Assembly: GCA_001025035.1 (NCBI GenBank)
Contig: LCZK01000003.1
Span: forward strand, 124,001 to 188,000
DNA: 64,000 bases
Direction of reading: 5' to 3'
From: Actinobacteria bacterium IMCC26207
Lineage (GTDB): Bacteria > Actinomycetota > Acidimicrobiia > Acidimicrobiales > Microtrichaceae
Each line of letters begins with the position of its first letter. Position 1 is the first letter of the stretch. The translations under genes were made by a program, and so were the position numbers. Below, one piece after another: positions 37,387-46,279 of this stretch. The notes under the pieces were generated by a model. The model saw only the letters and a list, made by a program, of their open reading frames with translations. It was not told where the DNA came from and made no database searches.

Positions 37387-38421
37387 ATGGCTCGGATGAA
37401 TTCAAACTTTCTAGGCCGTGACATGGCTGTTGATCTCGGCACGGCAAACACCTTGGTCTATGTCCGTGGTGAAGGCATCGTGTTATCGGAGCCTTCCGTT
37501 GTTGCGATTCGAGTTGCAGACGGCAAGGCCGTTGCGGTTGGTACCGAGGCCAAGCGAATGATTGGCCGCACGCCAGCGCATATTGCTGCGATTCGTCCCC
37601 TGAAAGATGGAGTGATCTCCGACTTCGAGGTCTGCGAGATCATGCTCCGTTATTTTATCCAGCGTGTGCATAACAGTCGTTTCTCGAAACCGCGGATGAT
37701 TATTTGCGTGCCATCAGGAGTCACCGGGGTTGAGCAACGAGCAGTTCAAGATGCCGCTGAGTTTGCCGGCGCCCGCAAGCCAGCGCACATCATTGAAGAA
37801 CCAATGGCAGCTGCGATTGGTTCTGGTTTGCCAGTGCAAGAACCCACCGGAAACATGATTGTCGACATTGGTGGGGGCACTACTGAGGTTGCGGTCATTT
37901 CTCTAGGAGGCGTGGTGACAAGTCAGTCTGTCCGCGTTGGCGGCGACGAACTCGACGAGTCGATCATTCAGTTCATCAAGAAGGAATACAGCTTGGCCTT
38001 AGGTGAACGCACGGCTGAAGTTGTCAAGATGGAACTCGGCTCCGCATGGCCGCTGCGCCAAGAGCTTCAGGCAGAGATTCGTGGGCGTGACCTAGTGACT
38101 GGCTTGCCAAAAACAATCGTCACCTCAACAAACGAGATTCGTGAGGCAATCGAAGAGCCCGTGTCGAGCATCGTCGATGCAGTCAAGGTCACTCTTGATA
38201 AAACTCCTCCAGAACTTGCCGCTGACATTATGGAGCGAGGGATCATGCTGGCGGGCGGGGGAGCGCTCCTCAAGGGCCTTGCCGAGCGACTTGCTCAAGA
38301 AACGGGCATGCCGATTCAGATCGCTCCGCGACCACTCGAGGCGGTTGCCCTTGGAGCAGGTCAGGCACTCGAAGAGTTTGAAGCCCTTCGCGGTGTTCTC
38401 TTCTCCTCAAGTCGCGACTGA
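37387..38421 (+). CDS. mreB: Rod-shape-determining actin homologue MreB
   Basis: Cytoskeletal ATPase that guides the elongation complex, 344 aa from ATG 37387, which has GAGGA 5 bp upstream (longer in-frame starts exist). Motifs VDLGTANT (phosphate 1), IICVPSGVTGVEQ, VDIGGGTTEVAVIS (phosphate 2) and MLAGGGALLKGL (adenosine). It heads mreB-mreC-mreD-mrdA-rodA, so the organism is probably rod-shaped with lateral wall growth; polar-growing actinobacteria often lack MreB. Confidence 0.95.
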   Translation: MARMNSNFLGRDMAVDLGTANTLVYVRGEGIVLSEPSVVAIRVADGKAVAVGTEAKRMIGRTPAHIAAIRPLKDGVISDFEVCEIMLRYFIQRVHNSRFSKPRMIICVPSGVTGVEQRAVQDAAEFAGARKPAHIIEEPMAAAIGSGLPVQEPTGNMIVDIGGGTTEVAVISLGGVVTSQSVRVGGDELDESIIQFIKKEYSLALGERTAEVVKMELGSAWPLRQELQAEIRGRDLVTGLPKTIVTSTNEIREAIEEPVSSIVDAVKVTLDKTPPELAADIMERGIMLAGGGALLKGLAERLAQETGMPIQIAPRPLEAVALGAGQALEEFEALRGVLFSSSRD

Positions 38422-38438
38422 GTCCCGGACTCAAGTCC

Positions 38439-39293
38439 GTGCGTCCCCTTTCACAGCCAGGCAAAAACCGGCAGCGCTCGCGTTACGTGCTGCTCGTTAT
38501 TACCTTGCTCACGATTACCATCATTACCCTCGACGCGCGTGGGGTGCCGATGATCTCCTCGGCTCGGGACAGTTCACGGGACGCACTTGCTCCGGTTCGG
38601 GGTGCAGCACGTTGGGTCACTACTCCGTTCCGTAACGCCTGGAATGGCATCACTGGCTACGACGAACTTCGAGAAGAAAATGAGAAGCTCCGCTCAGAGC
38701 TAGGTCAAGACACGGCAAATGCCATGCGCGAGCAGAATGCCCAAGAAGAGCTCTCGAAGTTGAAAGAGCAGCTCAACATCAGTTTTTTGGGTAGCACCCA
38801 AAGCCAGATTGCCAGAGTCACCAGCGGCGCTTCTTCAAACTTTTCTGATTACACAGTTGAGATTGATAAGGGCAGCGAACTTGGCCTAGCCGTGGGAAAC
38901 CCCGTGGTCACCAAGGGTGGACTGGTGGGCAGGATTGTGCGAGTCACAAAGAGGCGGTCTGTGGTGCAACTCATCACAGATCCCGATTTTTCTGTTGGCG
39001 TAACGGTCGGGGCAGATCAGAATCAGGGGGTCGGTCACGGGACAGGAAATACCCGAACCTTCATCGTTGATCGGGGCATTGACCTCACTGATGAAGTCCA
39101 GACAAAGGACAGCGTGTTTGCCGGGGGAATCGAGAACTCGATCATGCCCCCTGACCTGTTTATCCCGATCGGAACGGTAGATAAAATCACCCCGGACGAA
39201 GCCGCTCGCGTGCAGGTCCTTCAGGTCAACTACACCGTTCAGTTTGGCCGACTAGATGTGGTTCAAGTCATCAAATGGGTTCCGGCAAGCTGA
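38439..39293 (+). CDS. mreC: Rod-shape-determining protein MreC
   Basis: 284 aa, GTG start 17 bp after mreB. One membrane helix (about 17-36), an extracytoplasmic coiled coil (ELREENEKLRSELGQ onward) and two beta domains (TVEIDKGSELGLAVGNPVV, VGVTVGADQNQGVGHG). It bridges MreB, PBP2 and RodA. Confidence 0.92.
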   Translation: MRPLSQPGKNRQRSRYVLLVITLLTITIITLDARGVPMISSARDSSRDALAPVRGAARWVTTPFRNAWNGITGYDELREENEKLRSELGQDTANAMREQNAQEELSKLKEQLNISFLGSTQSQIARVTSGASSNFSDYTVEIDKGSELGLAVGNPVVTKGGLVGRIVRVTKRRSVVQLITDPDFSVGVTVGADQNQGVGHGTGNTRTFIVDRGIDLTDEVQTKDSVFAGGIENSIMPPDLFIPIGTVDKITPDEAARVQVLQVNYTVQFGRLDVVQVIKWVPAS

Positions 39294-39332
39294 TGATGCT
39301 TCTAGCCCAAACGCCACAAGGGCGGTCGCTTT

Positions 39333-39845
39333 GTGAACGCTGAGTCCACGCTCGTCCTTCGGTGGAGCCTGCTGCTCGTGATGGCCTACCTGATACAGGT
39401 TGGCTTCCTGCAGGATTTTCGACCACTAGGGGTGCATCCAGAGATCATGCTGTTGCTCGCAATCTGTGCAGGCATTCTGGGAGGAAGTTCTCGTGGGGCG
39501 ATTGTTGGATTCTTCGCAGGCTTACTCAATGATCTACTTCTGAGCGGAAGCCTAGGAATCTCAGCACTGTGCTTTGCTCTTGTTGGCTTTGCAGCAGGAG
39601 TCCTCGAGGATTCCGTGATTCGGTCATCGCGTCTGATCTCAATGGCCATCGCTGCTTTGGGTAGCGCAGTCGGCGTGCTGATGTACGCATGTCTCAGCCA
39701 GTTACTGGGAGCACACTCATTATCCGATCAGCGCCTATGGCTGATCATCACTATCGTTTCAGTGATCAATGGGGTGTTGTGTTTAGCAGCACTTCCGTTG
39801 TGCCGCTGGGCCGAAGGTCTTGGTCTGAACTCGCGGGCGTACTGA
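39333..39845 (+). CDS. mreD: Rod-shape-determining protein MreD
   Basis: 170 aa, GTG start, about five membrane segments. PEIMLLLAICAGILGG and the Gly-rich GFFAGLLNDLLLSGSLG are typical MreD. It sits between mreC and mrdA and acts in the same complex. Confidence 0.88.
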   Translation: MNAESTLVLRWSLLLVMAYLIQVGFLQDFRPLGVHPEIMLLLAICAGILGGSSRGAIVGFFAGLLNDLLLSGSLGISALCFALVGFAAGVLEDSVIRSSRLISMAIAALGSAVGVLMYACLSQLLGAHSLSDQRLWLIITIVSVINGVLCLAALPLCRWAEGLGLNSRAY

Positions 39846-39892
39846 TGCGATTGTTTTCATGAACATTCTCCTGAACAACATGGACGTTCCTC

Positions 39893-42064
39893 ATGGATAC
39901 TGACTCAACGCACGTCCGCTTGAGTGCTATCGGAATCGTTGCCGTCTCTTTGTTCTTGGCATTGTTCATGCGACTCTGGTTCCTGCAGGGAATTGACCGG
40001 CAGGCCTTCGAAGCAGCCTCGGTATCGAATCGGGTTCGGGTCATTCATGAGGAGGGACCTCGCGGGCGCATTCTCGATCGCAACGGCAAGATTCTTGTAG
40101 ATAGCGAGACCTCGATTGTGGTTTCGCTAGATCGCGAACCGTTGCGAAAGATGGAGGAGCCAGAACGCAATGCAGTATTTGTCTCGCTCGCAGACACCCT
40201 GCAGCAACTCGGTGTCCCCACGAAGCTGAGCCTGATCGAGAAGCGGTATGCAGATCTTCGCTATGCGCCACAGGAGTACGTTCCGATTGCTGATGACGTT
40301 GACCCGAGCGTAGAGATCTACTTGATGGAGCGGGCCGATCGCTACCCGGGAATCATTGTGGAACGCAAGGCAATCCGTTCCTATCCATACGGCAACCTCG
40401 CCGCCCACTTACTTGGCTATGTGGGCGAGATCAATGAGAAGGAACTCGTTGAACGCGGCGGGCAGCTCGCAGGTTCCGAGAACAGTTCAACGACTGCTCC
40501 CTCAACTACTGCTCCCTCAACGACTGCTCCCTCAACTACTCCAGGCAGTTCCTCCGGAGCGGACTCCGGCACCAGACTCACTGACTACCGGCTCGGTGAC
40601 TCGATCGGGAAGGGCGGGGTGGAGCGCTCCTACGAGGCTGACCTTCGAGCAGTTCCCGGGGAACGAACAATCGAGGTCAACGCAAAGGGCGACCTTGTCG
40701 ATGTGCTGTCTTTGAAGTCTCCCGTCGTAGGTGACGATATTTGGTTGACCATTGACATCGATCTGCAGGCCCACGCAGAGAGACTGCTTGCGGCAAAGAT
40801 TCAGGACTTACGAGGTCGACGAGACAAGCAGAACAACCGCCTGAACGCACCGCAGGGCTCTGTCATCATCGAAGATCCCCAAAACGGGCAGATTCTGGCC
40901 ATGGCTTCTTACCCCGACTACGACCCAAGTGTCACAGTCAATGGCATCTCTCAAGAGCAGTGGGAGGCCTTTAATGATCCCAATAGTGGCCTTCCGCTTG
41001 TTAATTGGGCGTTGCAAGGCACGTATGCTCCCGGGTCCACTTTTAAGCTCTACACGGCCCTAGCTGGCTACAACTCTGGCTACCTTCGCAATGGCACTGA
41101 AGTGGTCAATGACCCTGGTGTGTACACAATCGAGAACTGCAAGGGCGAAAAGTGCGAGGTCCGAAATGCAGGGTCAACCCCTCACGGGACTGTCAACATG
41201 GCTTCCGCTCTGACCGTTTCTTCGGATGTTTATTTCTACAAACTCGCTGACAAGTTCTGGAATCTCACAGACCAATATGGGGAGACTCCGATTCAGGATG
41301 CTGCGGCACAGTTTGGCCTCGGTGCAAAGACGGGAGTGCCGCTTTCAGGAGAGAACCCTGGTCGCCTTCCCACGCCGGCAAGCCGCAAGGCAGCCTTCGA
41401 GGCACGGCCTGACTTGTTTATGACAGGGGACTGGCGCTCGGGAGACAACATCAATACCTCAATTGGTCAGGGAGACGTTCTTGCAACTCCTCTGCAGCTC
41501 GTCAACAGCTACGCCACCTTTGCCAACGGCGGCACTCGCTATCAGCCACAGATCGTGACCAAGGTGACAAGACCAAACGATCTGACGTTGCCAGCGAATG
41601 ACCCAGCGAACTACACGCTCATCCGACAAGTTGAGCCTGTGGTTCAGGGCACTATTCAGATTCAGCCCGATCAGTACGCCAAGATTTACGATGGCCTGCT
41701 CGGCGTGACTCAAAGCGCGTTCGGAACGGCCTCTGCCTCTTGGCAGGCATCTAAAACAGCGTGGCCAATGGCAGGGAAGACTGGAACAGCTCAGGTATCA
41801 AAGAAGGCAGATACATCGCTGTTTGCGGCATGGGGTCCGGCTGGCACTGGCGAGCCCGCACGGTATGCAATCTCGGTCGTGATCCCAGAGTCTGGTTTCG
41901 GTGGCGAAGTAGCAGCACCATTAGCCTTCCGAATCATGGAGCCGCTCTCGTTTGGAACCTTGTTGCCGGCATGTCCTAGCGCCGATCAGTCGGCATGTGC
42001 AGCCGCGGCAGACGCGGCTTCAGCGGCTAGTGGAAATGACGTCACCTCAGGGTCAGCAGACTGA
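39893..42064 (+). CDS. mrdA: Penicillin-binding protein 2 (elongation transpeptidase)
   Basis: 723 aa. One membrane anchor (about 10-32), PBP dimerisation domain (EEGPRGRILDRNGKILVDS), transpeptidase motifs STFK (382-385, Ser382 nucleophile), SSD (443-445) in place of SxN, and KTG (629-631). Residues about 199-216 are a Thr/Ala/Pro/Ser linker of TAPST repeats encoded by a 15-bp tandem repeat, inserted in the pedestal before GVERSYEADL. The C-terminus is Ala/Ser-rich. The stop shares a base with rodA. Confidence 0.93.
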   Translation: MDTDSTHVRLSAIGIVAVSLFLALFMRLWFLQGIDRQAFEAASVSNRVRVIHEEGPRGRILDRNGKILVDSETSIVVSLDREPLRKMEEPERNAVFVSLADTLQQLGVPTKLSLIEKRYADLRYAPQEYVPIADDVDPSVEIYLMERADRYPGIIVERKAIRSYPYGNLAAHLLGYVGEINEKELVERGGQLAGSENSSTTAPSTTAPSTTAPSTTPGSSSGADSGTRLTDYRLGDSIGKGGVERSYEADLRAVPGERTIEVNAKGDLVDVLSLKSPVVGDDIWLTIDIDLQAHAERLLAAKIQDLRGRRDKQNNRLNAPQGSVIIEDPQNGQILAMASYPDYDPSVTVNGISQEQWEAFNDPNSGLPLVNWALQGTYAPGSTFKLYTALAGYNSGYLRNGTEVVNDPGVYTIENCKGEKCEVRNAGSTPHGTVNMASALTVSSDVYFYKLADKFWNLTDQYGETPIQDAAAQFGLGAKTGVPLSGENPGRLPTPASRKAAFEARPDLFMTGDWRSGDNINTSIGQGDVLATPLQLVNSYATFANGGTRYQPQIVTKVTRPNDLTLPANDPANYTLIRQVEPVVQGTIQIQPDQYAKIYDGLLGVTQSAFGTASASWQASKTAWPMAGKTGTAQVSKKADTSLFAAWGPAGTGEPARYAISVVIPESGFGGEVAAPLAFRIMEPLSFGTLLPACPSADQSACAAAADAASAASGNDVTSGSAD
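40487..40546 (+). repeat. 15-bp tandem repeat inside mrdA
   Basis: Units at 40487, 40502, 40517 and a partial at 40532: TCAACGACTGCTCCC and TCAACTACTGCTCCC alternate, so a 30-bp higher unit is visible. In frame; encodes TAPST. Confidence 0.9.
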
Positions 42065-43206
42065 TGCAATCGATCGGCGTTGATCGACGCAGCATCTCTG
42101 GGTTTCGTGGTCGGGACGTGTCCTCTGCTTGGAAGCACGTAGACATCGTTCTACTTGTAGCCACCGCACTAGTGCTGCTGTTCGGGCTAGTGATGGTCTA
42201 TAGCGCTACACGTCGGTTCCCCGGGGGAACTGGGATCCTGCTTCGGCAAGGATTGTTTGTTGTCGTAGGCATCGCTGCAATGTTTGGCGTATCCCTCATC
42301 GATTACCGCCGGATTGCTGACTGGTGGCAGATCATTTACGGGGTGGCGATGTTGGTGCTAGCCGGAGTGCTGTCACCCTTGGGGTCGCTTGGCGCATTTG
42401 GAACAAGGGGCTGGTACGCCTTCGGCCCGCTCGTGTTTCAACCAGTCGAGATTGCCAAACTTGCAACAGTTCTAGCAGTTGCTTCGTACCTCGGTTCGGT
42501 AGACCGGGTGGATCTGCGACGACTCGGAACAGCGCTGGTTCTGCTTGTCGTTCCGATGGGGCTGACGATGCTTCAGCCAGACTTGGGCTCTGCCCTGGTA
42601 TTCATCGTTGTTGGCTTAGGCATGTTGGTCGTGGGCGGTGTGCGCATGCGCCACCTAACCATTCTGGTCATTCTTGGCGTTGTTGCTGTCTTCGGTATTT
42701 TGCAGAGCAGCGCTCTGGATCAGTACCAGAAGGATCGCCTAACAGCCTTTGCAAACCCAGACGGCGTCTCGGCCAAGGCCCGATACAACATCGATCAGGC
42801 TCAAACTGCAATCTCTTCGGGAGGTTTGACGGGGTATGGGCTGGGGAAGGGTCCATCAACTCGTTTGGGGTATGTACCAGCGCAGCAGACGGACTTCATC
42901 TTTACTGTGGCGGGCGAGGAATTCGGATTCGTCGGATCAGGACTCTTGCTGATTCTTTTTGCAATCATGATCTGGCGAATCTGGAGAGCAGCCCAACTAG
43001 CGGCTGACTCGATGGGTACCTTGTTGTGTATTGGCGTGATGTCGATGTTTTTGTTCCATATTTTCGAAAACGTGGGCATGAATCTGGGAATTATGCCTGT
43101 CACTGGAATCCCCCTGCCGCTGGTCTCTCAGGGGGGATCGGCCGTAGTCGCCTCGTGTATTGCCTTAGGCCTCGTGCAGTCAGTGCATATGCACCGTTAC
43201 GCCTAG
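42064..43206 (+). CDS. rodA: Peptidoglycan glycosyltransferase RodA (SEDS family)
   Basis: 380 aa, about ten membrane segments. SEDS motifs MVYSATRRFPGG, FGTRGWYAFGPLVFQPVEIAKLA, LQPDLGSALVF, FTVAGEEFGF and GIPLPLVSQGGSA. It polymerises glycan together with PBP2, encoded just upstream and coupled by a TGATG overlap. It closes the elongation operon. Confidence 0.95.
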   Translation: MQSIGVDRRSISGFRGRDVSSAWKHVDIVLLVATALVLLFGLVMVYSATRRFPGGTGILLRQGLFVVVGIAAMFGVSLIDYRRIADWWQIIYGVAMLVLAGVLSPLGSLGAFGTRGWYAFGPLVFQPVEIAKLATVLAVASYLGSVDRVDLRRLGTALVLLVVPMGLTMLQPDLGSALVFIVVGLGMLVVGGVRMRHLTILVILGVVAVFGILQSSALDQYQKDRLTAFANPDGVSAKARYNIDQAQTAISSGGLTGYGLGKGPSTRLGYVPAQQTDFIFTVAGEEFGFVGSGLLLILFAIMIWRIWRAAQLAADSMGTLLCIGVMSMFLFHIFENVGMNLGIMPVTGIPLPLVSQGGSAVVASCIALGLVQSVHMHRYA

Positions 43207-43698
43207 CGGCGCTATAACTGCCCTGCTGGAGATTCGCCGATCGAACTGGCACGGCGATTGCTCTCGCGTGGCAGTAGACTCAGACCATCATGTCCGCTCT
43301 TCAGGTCGAATTCACCAAAAATTCGGTCGATACCACTCCCTTTCCTCAAAGTTTCCTTGACTCCCTGTTTCACCTTGTGCTCAGGGCAGCCCGCGGATTC
43401 TTAGGAACGGTTCTGCGAAGCCAAGCCCAACCCGACTACCCGGGTGCGCTTGCATCAACTGCTTCGAGCGTTGAGTTTCTGAAGTTAGACATGGTGCATT
43501 TTTCGCAGCATCTAAGAAATCACGAGAACAATACGTTCGAGTCGATCAAGACCGTGGACCTGTCATACCCACCAACCTGCGCTACGAGCGGGTTGAACCA
43601 CCTTCATATAAACGAACGACAGCTAGGCGCAGGACTCAGTGATCCTGCCAAAGCCGTCTCCACACGTGAGCGCGTTGGCGCCATGAGAGGAGTGTCCC
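43207..43698 (+). other. 492-bp leader between rodA and the RNase E/G gene
   Basis: No convincing gene. An ATG frame (43290-43871, 193 aa) runs through the region and then 173 bp into the RNase gene in another frame. Its product has no recognisable domain or membrane segment, and the overlap is best explained by the RNase coding sequence. The region probably holds the promoter and a long 5' leader. RNase E transcripts in other bacteria have long leaders used for autoregulation, so that is possible here. I found no strong hairpin by eye. Confidence 0.45.
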
Positions 43699-45585
43699 AT
43701 GTCGGACACCGAATCGAATCCACCACAGGCTACAAACTCGGCCGCTGTACCTTCAGTGGTTCCACCACAGGCAGCCCAACCGGAGGCTCCTCGCAAGCCA
43801 CAAATTGGGGATTCTATGCCGGCCCCAAGGTCAGCCGCTCCAACTGCAACAGCAACAGCTACCTCCGCTAGTTCTGCAGAACAAGGCGAGGGAACGACTG
43901 CAGCGCGCAAGCGGCGGCGTCGACGCGGCCGTGGCGGCGGTGGCGGCACTGCTGGCACAGGTGCGCAGACCGAGGGCGGGCAAGACACGGGTGCTCAAAA
44001 CAGCGGCGGGCAGAAGCAGGCCAGTCAGAATCAGGCCAGTCAGAACAGCGGCGGCCAGAAGCAGGGAAGCCAGAACGGTGGCCAAAACGGTGGCGGTCAG
44101 CGTCAGGGCGCTCAGAAGCAAGGCAGTCAGAACGGTGGTCAGCGTCAGGGCGGGCAGAACAGTGGCGGGCAGAAGCAGGGCGGCGGTCAGAAACAGGGCG
44201 GCCGCCAGGGGAACCGACCCAAGCCCGTAGAAGCCGTGCTTCTAGATGAGGATCCCCTTCAGCTCGACGAAAAGACCCTCAAGCAGAGAGGCGGCAAGAG
44301 CCGCAACGGACGTGCCGTCGGTCGGTTCCAAATGAATGTGCAGGTTCGAGGTGAGGCTACGCAAATCGCCATTCTCGAGGGTCGATCCTTGGTTGAGCAC
44401 TATGTATCCAAGCCCACTGATGACACAACTCAGATTCACGGAAACATCTATATCGGCAAGGTAGAGAACGTACTCCCCGGTATGGAAGCTGCGTTCATCG
44501 ACATTGCAACTCCCAAGAATGCGGTGCTCTATCGCAGCGACGTCGTCCACGATGCTTCTGAACTCGACAAGCGCGCTGAGCCGCCTCGGATTGAGGATGT
44601 TCTCAAGTCCAAGCAGTTGATTCTGTGCCAAGTCACCAAAAATCCCATTGCGCACAAGGGTGCACGGCTGACGCAAGAAGTCTCTCTGCCTGGCCGCTTT
44701 GTTGTGCTAGTTCCCAACTCGAGCACGTTTGGTATTTCCAAGCGCTTGCCAGATGATGAACGCAAGCGTCTTCGCCAATTGCTAGATCGCGTCAAGCCTA
44801 AGCAGCATGGTGTGATTGTTCGCACAGCAGCTGAAGGTGTCACCGCAGAGGAACTTGAACGCGATGTTGCCCGTCTCGTCAAGCAATGGGATCGCATCTC
44901 TGACCTTGCAGCTAAGCAGAATCGGCCAGGCCTGTTGTACCGAGAGCCCGAGCTGGCAGTGCGGTTTATCCGCGAAGAGTTCAGTGCGGAGTATCGGGCT
45001 GTTGTCATCGACGATGAAGCCCTCTATGCCGATGTGAAGGAGTACGTCGAAGCCGTGGCTCCCGCTCTTGCCGAGAGGGTGCAATTCTACGATCGCTCAG
45101 CTGAAGCGCTGCCAATCTTTGAACGTTTCCATGTGATGGAGCAGCTTGCCAAGGCCGTGGATCGTAAGGTCTGGTTGCCTTCTGGAGGGTCGCTCATCAT
45201 CGAAGCCACCGAGGCTCTGACGGTCATAGATGTCAACACTGGCAGAAACGTTGGCTCTTCAAATCTGGAAGAAACGGTATTTCGCAACAACCTCGAGGCT
45301 GCTGAAGAGATTGCACGTCAGCTTCGGCTTCGAGATATTGGCGGAATCATCGTCATTGACTTCATCGATATGGAAATCAAAGAGAATCGTGACCAGGTCG
45401 GCCGGCAGTTCCGTGAGGCGCTGAGTCGCGATAAGACCCGTACCCAGGTGTTTGCTATCTCTGAGCTTGGCCTCGTCGAAATGACCAGAAAGCGCATTGG
45501 CGAAGGGCTTTTGGAATCTGTCTCGACTATCTGTGAGCCCTGTGAAGGGCGCGGTGTCCTGCTGTCATCTGAGTTTCTGACCTAG
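43699..45585 (+). CDS. rne: Ribonuclease E/G family endoribonuclease
   Basis: 628 aa. The N-terminal 170 or so residues are disordered: an Ala/Pro/Thr part, a basic run (RKRRRRRGRGGGGG) and Gln/Asn/Gly repeats (QNSGGQKQ). Then comes the catalytic core: S1-like domain (GNIYIGKVENVLPGMEAAFID), RNase-H-like and 5' sensor region, the metal-binding VIDVNTG and IIVIDFIDME motifs, and CEPCEGRG, the zinc-link cysteines that join dimers. The disordered part is at the N-terminus as in other actinobacteria, opposite to E. coli. It sits upstream of rplU. It may be essential for rRNA and mRNA decay. Confidence 0.93.
   Translation: MSDTESNPPQATNSAAVPSVVPPQAAQPEAPRKPQIGDSMPAPRSAAPTATATATSASSAEQGEGTTAARKRRRRRGRGGGGGTAGTGAQTEGGQDTGAQNSGGQKQASQNQASQNSGGQKQGSQNGGQNGGGQRQGAQKQGSQNGGQRQGGQNSGGQKQGGGQKQGGRQGNRPKPVEAVLLDEDPLQLDEKTLKQRGGKSRNGRAVGRFQMNVQVRGEATQIAILEGRSLVEHYVSKPTDDTTQIHGNIYIGKVENVLPGMEAAFIDIATPKNAVLYRSDVVHDASELDKRAEPPRIEDVLKSKQLILCQVTKNPIAHKGARLTQEVSLPGRFVVLVPNSSTFGISKRLPDDERKRLRQLLDRVKPKQHGVIVRTAAEGVTAEELERDVARLVKQWDRISDLAAKQNRPGLLYREPELAVRFIREEFSAEYRAVVIDDEALYADVKEYVEAVAPALAERVQFYDRSAEALPIFERFHVMEQLAKAVDRKVWLPSGGSLIIEATEALTVIDVNTGRNVGSSNLEETVFRNNLEAAEEIARQLRLRDIGGIIVIDFIDMEIKENRDQVGRQFREALSRDKTRTQVFAISELGLVEMTRKRIGEGLLESVSTICEPCEGRGVLLSSEFLT
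43985..44215 (+). repeat. Gln/Asn/Gly low-complexity repeat in rne
   Basis: Imperfect CAG-AAC/AAG-GGC codon repeats with motifs QNSGGQKQ, QNGGQ, GGQRQG. Period variable, not a clean 15-bp array. Likely RNA- or partner-binding. Confidence 0.7.
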
Positions 45586-45598
45586 GTCACAGAAACTC
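45571..45598 (+). terminator. Hairpin over the rne stop codon
   Basis: GAGTTTCTG (45571-45579) and CAGAAACTC (45590-45598), nine perfect pairs; the loop ACCTAGGTCA is itself nearly palindromic. The TAG stop is in the loop. No T-run. May be a terminator or a processing site between rne and rplU, 44 bp before the L21 start. Confidence 0.55.
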
Positions 45599-45641
45599 AA
45601 CGTGCATTCAGTAGGTCTCCTCCGGTAGAGTCACTAACCGT

Positions 45642-45950
45642 ATGTATGCAGTCGTGAAGTCCGGTGGAAAGCAATATCGTGTCGAGCAGGGTCAGCGCCT
45701 GCGTGTTGAGCGCTTGGGTGCGCCAGAGAGCGAGGTTGAGCTCCGTCCTGTGATGTTGGTGGACGGCGATACCGTGCTCGCTACCCCAGAGCAGCTCAAG
45801 GGAGCCACAGTCTCTGCTCGTGTGGTCGAAGAGGTGAGAGGGCCCAAGATCAACGCCTTCACCTATAAGAACAAGTCCAATAACCGTCGTCGGTGGGGTC
45901 ACCGTCAGACGTACTCGGCAATCGAGATCACCGGAATCTCTCGAGGCTAA
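45642..45950 (+). CDS. rplU: 50S ribosomal protein L21
   Basis: 102 aa, starting YAVVKSGGKQYRVEQGQRL, with the late motif KNKSNNRRRWGHRQTY that contacts rRNA. Followed by rpmA after 59 bp. Confidence 0.97.
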   Translation: MYAVVKSGGKQYRVEQGQRLRVERLGAPESEVELRPVMLVDGDTVLATPEQLKGATVSARVVEEVRGPKINAFTYKNKSNNRRRWGHRQTYSAIEITGISRG

Positions 45951-46009
45951 GGGCATCGCCCTACCTCGCACTCGGTTCGGTACCTCCAAGCTAGGAAGAG
46001 AAAGCACTC

Positions 46010-46267
46010 ATGTCGAAGACCAAAGGTGGCGGTTCTACAAGGAACGGTCGCGATTCAGAGAGTAAGCGCCTCGGCGTCAAAGTATTCGACGGCGGCGTGG
46101 TTCACGCTGGTGCAATTATCGTGCGGCAGCGCGGAACAAAGATTCACCCCGGAGAAAACGTCGGCATCGGCGGCGACGACACTCTGTTTGCGCTAGCTGA
46201 CGGCAAGGTCAAGTTCGGTTCACGACGCAATCGCAAGATCGTGAACGTCTTCCCTGCAGCTGAATAA
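46010..46267 (+). CDS. rpmA: 50S ribosomal protein L27
   Basis: 85 aa. [20 protein letters not shown] at the N-terminus reaches the peptidyl-transferase centre; [19 protein letters not shown] is diagnostic. No cleaved N-extension. Confidence 0.97.
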   Translation: MSKTKGGGSTRNGRDSESKRLGVKVFDGGVVHAGAIIVRQRGTKIHPGENVGIGGDDTLFALADGKVKFGSRRNRKIVNVFPAAE

Positions 46268-46279
46268 GCCTGCCCAAGG

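Noticed and set aside
42324-43007. 227-aa plus-strand frame inside rodA
   Set aside because: Same-strand shadow frame with Arg/Ser-rich composition; rodA has all SEDS motifs.
43290-43871. 193-aa plus-strand open frame starting before rne
   Set aside because: Overlaps the well-supported RNase coding region by 173 bp in another frame, no recognisable domain, and no good ribosome site.
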